Origin: JAWLCA01 sp050485905 | GTDB lineage: Bacteria > Pseudomonadota > Alphaproteobacteria > Rhodobacterales > Rhodobacteraceae | NCBI GenBank assembly: GCA_050485905.1 | Contig: JBJHCH010000112.1 | Coordinates: forward strand, 1-12,438 | DNA length: 12,438 nucleotides | Reading direction: 5' to 3' | In this document: positions 6,861 to 12,438 of the stretch, in pieces | Layout of the letters: each line of letters opens with the position of its first letter | Numbering within the stretch: the first letter of the stretch is position 1 | Made by a program: the position numbers and the translations under genes | Notes under the pieces: model-generated | The model's input: the letters and a program-made list of their open reading frames with translations, nothing else | Databases searched by the model: none | Told to the model about the DNA's origin: nothing

Positions 6861-6983
6861 ATGCTGATCCTGACCTGCCCCCGTTGCGGTCTTGTGGCTG
6901 CGGGGTGCCATACGGGTGCCATACAGGTGCCATACGCCTGCCATACGCCCGCTGGCAGCAGCTTCCGGGGGGCGCCATGCTGA
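6861..6983 (+). CDS. 40-codon upstream ORF, partial duplicate of soxD 5' end
   Basis: The ORF begins with MLILTCPRCGLVAA, nearly the same as the soxD start MLILTCPYCGVAA, and shares its first 21 bases exactly. It keeps the CPxC zinc-knuckle pair but then runs through the second 11-bp array and has no further SoxD similarity. Purine-rich AGGGCGAGGAA precedes it, so ribosomes could initiate here. It is in a different frame from soxD (offset 116 nt) and its TGA (6981-6983) lies within codons 2-3 of soxD. It is either a decayed duplicate (remnant) or an upstream ORF coupling translation to soxD. A functional 40-aa protein is possible but not supported. Confidence 0.45.
   Translation: MLILTCPRCGLVAAGCHTGAIQVPYACHTPAGSSFRGAPC
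6903..6946 (+). repeat. Tandem array 2: four 11-bp units
   Basis: Units are GGGTGCCATAC, GGGTGCCATAC, AGGTGCCATAC and GCCTGCCATAC, perfectly contiguous at 11-bp period. The array has the same unit length and copy number as array 1 but a different sequence; only the CATACG of array 1's last unit resembles it. It lies inside the short upstream ORF, about 30 nt before the soxD start. Confidence 0.85.
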
Positions 6984-7300
6984 TCCTGACCTGCCCCTAC
7001 TGCGGTGTCGCGGCCGAGGAATCCGAACTTGCTCCGGGTGGCGAGGCACATCTTAAGCGTGCCGGATCAGAGGCTTCCGACGCAGAGTTCGAATCCTACA
7101 TGTTTGCCCGCGCGAACCCGCGCGGCGTCCATTTCGAACGCTGGCGCCACGCCTATGGCTGCGGCAAGTGGTTCCTGGCCGCCAGATGCACGGAAACACT
7201 AGAAGTTTTCGGCACTTACAAGGCACAATGCACCCAGCCGACAGAGGAGATCTTGGCCCGCATCAAGGCCCGCCGCCCGGACTGGGAGGGTCGCGCATGA
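6977..7300 (+). CDS. soxD: Sarcosine oxidase subunit delta
   Basis: Predicted 107 aa, the usual size of the small zinc-binding delta subunit of heterotetrameric sarcosine oxidase. Seen: Cys6 and Cys9 in MLILTCPYCG, then GGEAHLKR, then HFERWRHAYGCGKWF with His58 and Cys62, together a CCHC zinc site equivalent to that known in the family, and the family-typical end EVFGTYKAQ...ARIKARRPDWE. The ATG at 6977 is supported by protein similarity and a G-rich stretch ending 4 nt upstream; the frame is open 31 codons further upstream, but that part is only array-derived sequence. Its stop overlaps the soxA start as ATGA. Confidence 0.95.
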   Translation: MLILTCPYCGVAAEESELAPGGEAHLKRAGSEASDAEFESYMFARANPRGVHFERWRHAYGCGKWFLAARCTETLEVFGTYKAQCTQPTEEILARIKARRPDWEGRA

Positions 7301-10194
7301 GCATCCGTCTCGCCACCGGCGGCCGCCTGATCGACCGCGACCAGCCTTTGAAATTTTCCTTCAACGGCAAGCAGTTGCGCGGTTATGCCGGCGATACGCT
7401 GGCCTCTGCGCTGCTCGCCAGCGATCAGATGCTCGTCGGCCGGTCGTTCAAGTATCACCGCCCCCGCGGCATCCTCGCCAGCGGCGCCGAGGAGCCGAAC
7501 GCCCTGATGAACCTGGGCGCAGACGGCGCGTTCGAGCCCAACGCCAGGGCCACACAGACGCCTCTTTCCAATGGCTTGCAGGCGAATTCTCAGAACCACT
7601 GGCCCAGCCTTGACTGGGACATCGGCCAGGTGAACGACCTCGCCGCCCGGTTCCTGCCCGCCGGATTCTACTACAAGACCTTCATCCACCCCCGCCCGTT
7701 CTGGAAGCATGTGTTCGAACCGTTCATCCGCCAATCCGCCGGCCTCGGCCGCGCGCCCGACACCGCCGACACCGACCGCTACGAACAGTTCTACGCCTTC
7801 TGCGACAGATTGATCGCCGGCGGTGGCGTAGCGGGGTTGCAGGCGGCGCTGGAGGCCGGGCGGGCCGATGAACGGGTGGTCCTGTTCGAGCAGACAGGCC
7901 ACTGGGGCGGCCGCGCGCCGGTAGACGGCACCGAGGTCGAGGGCCGTCCCGCCGCTGAATGGGTCGCTGACGCCGTGGCCGAGTTGCAGGCGATGCCGAA
8001 CGTCACGATACGGCTGAACACGACTGTCGCGGGCATCTACGATCACGGCTATGTTCTTGCGAACGAACGGGTTTTCGGCGCTGTGCGCGAGCGGCTCTGG
8101 CGCATCCGCGCGGGGCAGGTGGTCGCCGCGACCGGCGCCATCGAGCGCCCGCTGGCCTTTGCCGGCAACGACCTGCCAGGGGTCATGCTGGCCAGTGCCG
8201 TCCGGGACTATGTCGTCAACTGGGCGGTGAGCCCCGGTGACCGGACGGTGGTGGTCACGAACAACGACGATGCCTATCGCACCGCCATCGCGCTGGTTAA
8301 GGGGGGACTGTCGGTGCCCGCGATCCTGGATGCTCGCACGGCGACAGATGGTCCGCTCGCGGAACAGGCGCGCGCCCTCGGTATCCGCGTCGAGGCCGGA
8401 AAAGGGATCGCCAAGGTCAAGGGCGGCAAGCGCGTCACCGGCGTCGCAGTCTGCCTGCAGGCCGGCGAGGGCGCGGTGATCGAGGAGATCGCCTGCGACG
8501 CCGTCGCCATGTCCGGCGGCTGGTCACCTGTGGTCCACCTGTGGTCGCACTGCGGCGGCAAGCTGATCTGGGACGAGGCACAGGCCCTGTTCCGCCCTGA
8601 CCCGGATCGTCCGCCGCTGGGCCACGATGGACATGGGTTCGTTACGTGCGTTGGCGCGGCGAACGGCGATCTGGGGAACGACAGCGAGACGCCGATCACT
8701 CCGGTCTGGATGATGCCGCACGGTGCCGGGGCGGCGCTGCGCACGAAGATGTGGCTGGATTTCCAGAACGACGTGAAGGTTTCGGACGTTCAGCTCGCCG
8801 CGCGCGAGGGCTACGAGAGCGTCGAACACGCCAAGCGCTACACCACGCTGGGCATGGCGACGGATCAGGGAAAGCTGAGCAACATCAACGGGCTTGCGGT
8901 TCTATCCCGTGCGCTGGACCAGGCGATCCACAAGGTCGGGACGACCACCTTTCGCCCGCCTTATACGCCCGTCACCATCGGCGCGCTGGCCGGAGAGGCG
9001 CGGGGAGAGGTCTTCCAGCCGCTGCGGCGCACGCCGATGCACGACTGGCACGAGGCACACGGCGCGCATTGGGAGCCGGTGGGCCATTGGCGCCGGCCTT
9101 ATTGCTACCAGCGGTCTGGCGAAAGCGTTGAGCAGGCGGTTCATCGCGAGGTGAAGAACACCCGGCAAGCCCTTGGTCTGCTGGACGCATCCACGCTCGG
9201 AAAGATCATCGTAAAGGGGCCTGACGCAGGCCGCTTCCTCGACATGCTCTACACCAACATGATGAGCACGCTGCCGGTGGGCAAATGCCGTTACGGCCTG
9301 ATGTGCAATGAAAACGGGTTCCTGTCGGACGACGGCGTGGTCGCGCGCCTGTCCGACGACACCTTCCTGTGCCACACCACAAGCGGCGGCGCCGACCGTA
9401 TCCATGGATGGATGGAGGACTGGCTGCAATGCGAATGGTGGGACTGGAAGGTCTATACCGCCAACCTGACCGAACAGTTCGCGCAGGTGGCAGTCGTCGG
9501 CCCCAATGCCCGGAAAGTGCTTGAAAAACTGGGCGGAATGGATGTCAGCCGCGAGGCGCTGCCGTTCATGGCCTGGGCCGAGGGACGGCTGGGCGGGTTC
9601 CGCGCGCGCGTCTTTCGGATCTCTTTCTCGGGCGAGTTGAGCTTTGAGGTCGCCGTGCCGGCCGGCAAGGGCCGTGCCTTCTGGGACGCGCTGATCGAGA
9701 CCGGTGCCGAGTTCGGGGCGATGCCCTATGGCACCGAGGCCCTGCATATCATGCGGGCCGAAAAAGGCTTCATCATGATCGGGGACGAGACCGACGGCAC
9801 GGTGACGCCACAGGATCTGGGGCTGAACTGGGCGATCTCGAAGAAGAAAGCTGACTATCTGGGCAAGCGCGGGCAGGCGCGCAGTTTCCTGACCGACCCG
9901 GAGCGGTGGCAGCTGGTCGGGCTGGAAACGCTGGACGGCTCGGTGATCCCCGAGGGCGCCTATGCCGTGACCGAGGGGCGCAACGCCAATGGCCAGCGCA
10001 ACACCGAGGGGCGCGTTACCTCCACCTACTTCTCGCCGACCCTGGGACGCGGGATCGCCATGGGTCTGATCCGCCGGGGGCCGGAGCGGTTGGGCGAGAC
10101 TGTGACCTTCCCCAGGATCGGCGGTGGCGAGGTCAAGGCGCGCATCGTCAGCCCCGTCTTCTACGACCCGGAAGGAGCGAAGCAGGATGTCTGA
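7297..10194 (+). CDS. soxA: Sarcosine oxidase subunit alpha
   Basis: Predicted 965 aa, normal for the alpha subunit. It binds NAD+ and provides the folate site where the iminium product of sarcosine oxidation is converted to glycine plus 5,10-methylene-tetrahydrofolate. Seen: an N-terminal ferredoxin-like fold without Fe-S cysteines (FSFNGKQLRGYAGDTLASAL, about 19-38); the segment GRSFKYHRPRGILASGAEEPNALM; a dinucleotide-binding domain starting CDRLIAGGGVAGL (169-181), with EQTGHWGGRAPVDG and ATGAIERPLAFAGNDLPGVM; and a C-terminal GcvT/aminomethyltransferase-like domain from about residue 585 with FSGELSFEV, GTEALHIMRAEKGFIMIG and DLGLNWAISKKK. Odd: the strand before the glycine motif contains Arg171 and Ala174 where relatives I know have small hydrophobics (like DVLVIGGG). 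The start lies in the soxD stop (ATGA); the end overlaps soxG by 8 nt. Confidence 0.96.
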   Translation: MSIRLATGGRLIDRDQPLKFSFNGKQLRGYAGDTLASALLASDQMLVGRSFKYHRPRGILASGAEEPNALMNLGADGAFEPNARATQTPLSNGLQANSQNHWPSLDWDIGQVNDLAARFLPAGFYYKTFIHPRPFWKHVFEPFIRQSAGLGRAPDTADTDRYEQFYAFCDRLIAGGGVAGLQAALEAGRADERVVLFEQTGHWGGRAPVDGTEVEGRPAAEWVADAVAELQAMPNVTIRLNTTVAGIYDHGYVLANERVFGAVRERLWRIRAGQVVAATGAIERPLAFAGNDLPGVMLASAVRDYVVNWAVSPGDRTVVVTNNDDAYRTAIALVKGGLSVPAILDARTATDGPLAEQARALGIRVEAGKGIAKVKGGKRVTGVAVCLQAGEGAVIEEIACDAVAMSGGWSPVVHLWSHCGGKLIWDEAQALFRPDPDRPPLGHDGHGFVTCVGAANGDLGNDSETPITPVWMMPHGAGAALRTKMWLDFQNDVKVSDVQLAAREGYESVEHAKRYTTLGMATDQGKLSNINGLAVLSRALDQAIHKVGTTTFRPPYTPVTIGALAGEARGEVFQPLRRTPMHDWHEAHGAHWEPVGHWRRPYCYQRSGESVEQAVHREVKNTRQALGLLDASTLGKIIVKGPDAGRFLDMLYTNMMSTLPVGKCRYGLMCNENGFLSDDGVVARLSDDTFLCHTTSGGADRIHGWMEDWLQCEWWDWKVYTANLTEQFAQVAVVGPNARKVLEKLGGMDVSREALPFMAWAEGRLGGFRARVFRISFSGELSFEVAVPAGKGRAFWDALIETGAEFGAMPYGTEALHIMRAEKGFIMIGDETDGTVTPQDLGLNWAISKKKADYLGKRGQARSFLTDPERWQLVGLETLDGSVIPEGAYAVTEGRNANGQRNTEGRVTSTYFSPTLGRGIAMGLIRRGPERLGETVTFPRIGGGEVKARIVSPVFYDPEGAKQDV

Positions 10195-10753
10195 GCGAGT
10201 TCTGGGCGGATTAAGTTTCGACGGTTCAGTGCGGATCGATGAGATCGGTCCACAGGGCATGATCGGCTTTCGCGGCGATCTGGCCGATCCTGAGGTTCAG
10301 AGCGCGTTGGAATCCGTTGCGGGCGTCGCTATGCCGGGTCAGCGCAGCATCAGTCAGGGTGGTGCCCGTGGCCTGGGCTGGATGTCGCCTGACGAAGTGC
10401 TGATCCTTCTTCCTTACGCCGACGTCGCAGAGGGGATCGCGTCGCTAGAGAAGCGGCTTGCGGGCCGGCATCACCTCGCCACCGACATGTCCGACGCGCG
10501 CGCGGTCTTTCGCATCAGCGGCCCGGCCGCGCGTGAAGTTCTGGCGAAACTCTCGCCTGTCGATCTGTCGCCTGCCGCCTTCGGTCCGGGAGAGTTGCGC
10601 CGCACTCGGGCGGCACAGGTCGCCGCGGCGTTCTGGCTGGGTGACGACGGCGCATTCACGCTCATCTGCTTCCGGTCGGTTGTGCAGTATGTTTTTGATA
10701 TACTGAGCCTTTCTGCGCAGCCCGGCACCGAAGCCGCGCTTTACGAGGCGTGA
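10187..10753 (+). CDS. soxG: Sarcosine oxidase subunit gamma
   Basis: Predicted 188 aa. The gamma subunit completes the alpha-beta-gamma-delta enzyme and has a truncated GcvT-like fold of structural role. Seen: family-typical segments LGWMSPDEVLILLP (63-76), DMSDARAVFRISGPAAREVLAKL, and near the C-terminus FWLGDDGAFTLICFRSVVQYVFDIL. The ATG at 10187 overlaps the soxA end by 8 nt and has AAGGAG (10172-10177) 9 nt upstream inside soxA, so its translation is linked to soxA. It is the last gene of the sox set; a 72-bp gap with a possible promoter follows before sodB. Confidence 0.93.
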   Translation: MSERVLGGLSFDGSVRIDEIGPQGMIGFRGDLADPEVQSALESVAGVAMPGQRSISQGGARGLGWMSPDEVLILLPYADVAEGIASLEKRLAGRHHLATDMSDARAVFRISGPAAREVLAKLSPVDLSPAAFGPGELRRTRAAQVAAAFWLGDDGAFTLICFRSVVQYVFDILSLSAQPGTEAALYEA

Positions 10754-10760
10754 GCCGCCC

Positions 10761-10789
10761 TTGACCTTCCTATCGTCAGGCCCCTTATT
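10761..10789 (+). promoter_or_regulatory. Possible sodB promoter
   Basis: TTGACC (10761-10766) is a good -35 match and lies 17 bp before CTTATT (10784-10789), a poor -10 match, in the 72-bp gap between soxG and sodB. A short dyad TATT/AATA (10786-10789 and 10796-10799) overlaps it. I saw no recognisable iron-responsive (Irr or Fur) box. Confidence 0.35.
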
Positions 10790-10825
10790 GCTGGTAATAG
10801 ACATCAACAGCAGAGGGGACCTGCC

Positions 10826-11425
10826 ATGGCCTTCGAACTTCCCGATCTACCCTATTCGCACGATGCGCTGGCCGATCTGGGCATGTCGCGGGAAACGTTG
10901 GAATATCATCACGATATCCACCACAAGGCTTATGTGGACAACGGCAACAAGCTGATTGCCGGAACCGAGTGGGAGGGCAAGTCACTCGAAGACATCGTCC
11001 GGGGCACCTACAAGGCGGGCGCCGTCGCGCAGAACGGTATCTTCAACAACGCCAGCCAGCACTGGAACCACGCCCAGTTCTGGGAAATGATGGGTCCGGG
11101 CGAGAAGAAGATGCCGGGCGAACTGGAAAAGGCGATCACTGAGGCGTTCGGGTCGGTCGACAAGTTCAAGGAAGAGTTTTCCGCCGCGGGTGCCGGCCAG
11201 TTCGGGTCCGGTTGGTGCTGGCTGGTGAAGGATGCGGATGGCAGCCTGAAGGTCACGAAGACCGAGAATGGCGTCAATCCGCTCTGCTTCGGTCAGACTG
11301 CGCTTCTTGGCTGCGATGTCTGGGAGCATTCCTACTACATCGATTTCCGCAACAAGCGGCCGGCCTATCTGTCGAATTTCCTCGACAAACTGGTGAACTG
11401 GGAAAACGTCGCTTCGCGGCTCTGA
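10826..11425 (+). CDS. sodB: Superoxide dismutase, Fe type
   Basis: Predicted 199 aa with no signal peptide, so cytoplasmic. It converts superoxide to H2O2 and O2. Seen: metal ligands His28 (in LEYHHDIHHKAYV), His82 (in NNASQHWNH), Asp164 and His168 (in DVWEHSYYIDFRN). Gln78 in ASQHWNH occupies the second-sphere position typical of iron enzymes such as E. coli SodB, which favours Fe over Mn; some alphaproteobacterial members work with either metal. The ATG at 10826 has GAGGGG about 8 nt upstream. Context: it follows the H2O2-producing sarcosine oxidase operon and precedes a host-attachment family gene, which may be coincidental rather than functional. Confidence 0.95.
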   Translation: MAFELPDLPYSHDALADLGMSRETLEYHHDIHHKAYVDNGNKLIAGTEWEGKSLEDIVRGTYKAGAVAQNGIFNNASQHWNHAQFWEMMGPGEKKMPGELEKAITEAFGSVDKFKEEFSAAGAGQFGSGWCWLVKDADGSLKVTKTENGVNPLCFGQTALLGCDVWEHSYYIDFRNKRPAYLSNFLDKLVNWENVASRL

Positions 11426-11519
11426 TCCCGTGGCGGGCCAGGTCATCCGGCCGGGTCCGCTATGCTTCCGGACTGCGGCGAACAGACCCAGTCGGTTTCG
11501 GCGTGCGCACAGAGGTAAC

Positions 11520-11524
11520 GGAGG
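11520..11524 (+). promoter_or_regulatory. Shine-Dalgarno fixing the host-attachment gene start
   Basis: GGAGG lies 5 nt before the ATG at 11530. The reading frame is open much further upstream, back into sodB, so this site decides the start. Confidence 0.7.
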
Positions 11525-11529
11525 ATTCA

Positions 11530-11985
11530 ATGGCACTGTTTCCAAAGGGCACGGTGGTCGTCGTAGCCGATGGAGAGAAGGCGATGATCCTGACCAACGA
11601 GGGCACGGCGTCGGCGCCGCATCTTGTTGTCCGCACCAAGCGCGAACAGGAAATCGGCCGCAATCAGGACCTGCTGACCGACAGGCCGGGCCGGATGCCC
11701 GACCCCGGCGCTGGGCATACCCAGCGGTCTGCAATGGAGATGCCCGATCCGGTTCGCGAGGCGAAGGAGCGTTTTGCCGAGGAACTTGCCGGGCGGATCA
11801 ACCAGTTGAAGCTTAACGGGGCGAAATTGGTCATCGCCGCGCCGCCGCAACTGCTGGCTGTCATCCGTGATCACCTTTCCCCCCAAACGAGGGAGAAGGT
11901 TCTGGCAGAGCTGCCGAAGACGTTGACGCAGCACCCGCTGTCGAAGATGGGGGCGATCATCGCCGCGGATATAGACGCGCTTTAG
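11530..11985 (+). CDS. Host attachment family protein (PF10116-like)
   Basis: Predicted 151 aa, soluble and without membrane segments. Seen: the opening KGTVVVVADGEKAMILTNEG (6-25), a strand pair typical of this family; a charged, Pro- and Gly-rich middle (GRMPDPGAGHTQRSAMEMPD); an amphipathic helix VREAKERFAEELAGRINQL; then KLVIAAPPQLLAVIRDHLS and ELPKTLTQHPLSKM near the end. Known: the family was named from an Agrobacterium protein needed for attachment to host cells and has an eRF1-domain-like fold; the biochemical activity is not established. The name therefore should not be read as proof of host association. It lies 104 bp after sodB on the same strand, and converges on tpiA. Confidence 0.82.
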   Translation: MALFPKGTVVVVADGEKAMILTNEGTASAPHLVVRTKREQEIGRNQDLLTDRPGRMPDPGAGHTQRSAMEMPDPVREAKERFAEELAGRINQLKLNGAKLVIAAPPQLLAVIRDHLSPQTREKVLAELPKTLTQHPLSKMGAIIAADIDAL

Positions 11986-12028
11986 ACGTCTGCAGTACAG
12001 CCACCTGACCACCGTCGCGCCGCGGGGG

Positions 12029-12438
12029 TCAGGCCGCCTGCAATGCCTCCAGGATGGCGCCGAAATCGGCAGCCTTCAGCGACGCCCCGCCCACCAGTGC
12101 GCCGTCCACATCCGCTATGGCGAATATCGCCGCCGCGTTGCTGGGGTTGACCGAGCCACCGTAGAGCAGCGGAATCCGGTCGCCATTGTCGCCGAACCGT
12201 TCGCTGAGTGTCTTGCGCAGCACGCCATGCGCTTCTGCAATCTGCCCGGATTCCGCCACGCGCCCAGTTCCGATCGCCCAGACGGGCTCATAGGCGACGA
12301 CCAGCCTTGTGGGGTCCGCTTCGGGCGATAGGGATCCGAGTAGCTGCGATGTCACCACCTGCAATGTCTCGCCCGCATCGCGCTGTGCGAGTGTTTCGCC
12401 CAAACAGAGGATGGGGATCAGGCCCGCAGACTGCGCCG
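12029..12438 (-). CDS. tpiA: Triosephosphate isomerase, C-terminal part (5' end off window)
   Basis: About 136 codons of the C-terminal half; the gene continues beyond the right edge, and a TTG inside the frame at 12403 is not the start. It interconverts dihydroxyacetone phosphate and glyceraldehyde 3-phosphate in glycolysis and gluconeogenesis. Seen: LIPILCLGETLAQRDAG at the truncated end; the catalytic-base segment VAYEPVWAIGTG with its Glu and the start of loop 6; LYGGSVNPSNA; and the phosphate-binding DGALVGGASLKAADF. The stop lies 43 bp from the stop of the convergent host-attachment gene, with no clear terminator hairpin between them. Confidence 0.95.
   Translation of the reverse strand, partial: AQSAGLIPILCLGETLAQRDAGETLQVVTSQLLGSLSPEADPTRLVVAYEPVWAIGTGRVAESGQIAEAHGVLRKTLSERFGDNGDRIPLLYGGSVNPSNAAAIFAIADVDGALVGGASLKAADFGAILEALQAA

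Larger units (their letters stand above)
6755..6976. other. soxB-soxD intergenic region with duplicated array/start module
   Basis: This 222-bp gap is far longer than the other junctions of the operon, which overlap by 4 and 8 nt. It contains two arrays of four 11-bp units (6789-6832 and 6903-6946), each followed after 28-30 nt by the soxD initiation sequence (6861 and 6977). The first 21 bases from each ATG (6861-6881 and 6977-6997) are identical, and weaker similarity continues beyond. No separate promoter or terminator is evident. Confidence 0.75.

Noticed and set aside
6789..6946. CRISPR array
   Set aside because: The units are only 11 bp and contiguous, with no unique spacers, and no cas gene is near.
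6293..7051. Minus-strand open frames through the soxB-soxD gap
   Set aside because: They extend mainly because GC-rich sequence lacks stops; the central part is translation of the 11-bp repeats, and they are antisense to soxB and soxD.
8902..10260. Minus-strand open frame of 452 codons opposite soxA
   Set aside because: Antisense shadow of the conserved GcvT-like domain of SoxA; its composition is low-information and there is no start signal.
11455..11473. GTCCG/CGGAC stem after sodB as a terminator
   Set aside because: Only a 5-bp stem with a 9-nt loop and no U-tract; too weak to call.
11984..11991. AGACGTCT palindrome at the end of the host-attachment gene
   Set aside because: An 8-bp palindrome without flanking symmetry or a T-run; likely chance.

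Overview
The window looks like chromosomal DNA of a high-GC alphaproteobacterium, most likely of the Rhodobacteraceae/Paracoccaceae. The grounds are the strong GC bias at third codon positions, the family-typical forms of CcmI, DUF1289, the divergent polysaccharide deacetylase and the heterotetrameric sarcosine oxidase, and dense operons with 4-nt start/stop overlaps. This is inferred from protein character, not from a database search. No rRNA, tRNA, CRISPR array, transposase or phage gene was recognised.

Layout from left to right. (1) 2-457: C-terminal end of an ABC-type/SMC-like AAA ATPase (YhaN-like), cut by the window edge. (2) 535-1695, minus: a membrane-anchored divergent polysaccharide deacetylase-family protein, divergent from trpG. 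(3) 1799-3390: trpG and trpD, translationally coupled by ATGA, for the first two pathway-specific steps of tryptophan synthesis. trpC does not follow. trpD meets the opposite-strand DUF1289 gene tail to tail, the two stop codons sharing one CTAG. (4) 5322-3387, minus: ccmI (cytochrome c maturation), ruvX (YqgF) and the DUF1289 gene, chained by GTGA overlaps. (5) 5323-5506: divergent intergenic region with a perfect 15-bp inverted repeat, the best operator candidate. (6) 5507-10753: soxB-soxD-soxA-soxG for the four-subunit sarcosine oxidase, which oxidatively demethylates sarcosine to glycine and feeds one carbon to tetrahydrofolate while making H2O2. (7) 10826-11985: an iron-type superoxide dismutase and a host-attachment (PF10116-type) protein. 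(8) 12029-12438, minus: the C-terminal part of triosephosphate isomerase, cut by the right edge.

The least ordinary stretch is the 222-bp gap between soxB and soxD (6755-6976). It holds two tandem arrays, each of four 11-bp units. Each array is followed, about 29 nt later, by a copy of the soxD translation start; the first copy is a 40-codon ORF whose stop overlaps the real soxD start. So an 'array + spacer + soxD start' module appears twice in a row inside an operon whose later genes overlap. This could be a duplication scar, a translational coupling device, or a protein-binding or slippage-prone element. Otherwise the window encodes recognisable metabolic and housekeeping functions, and I see no convincing novel multi-gene system.
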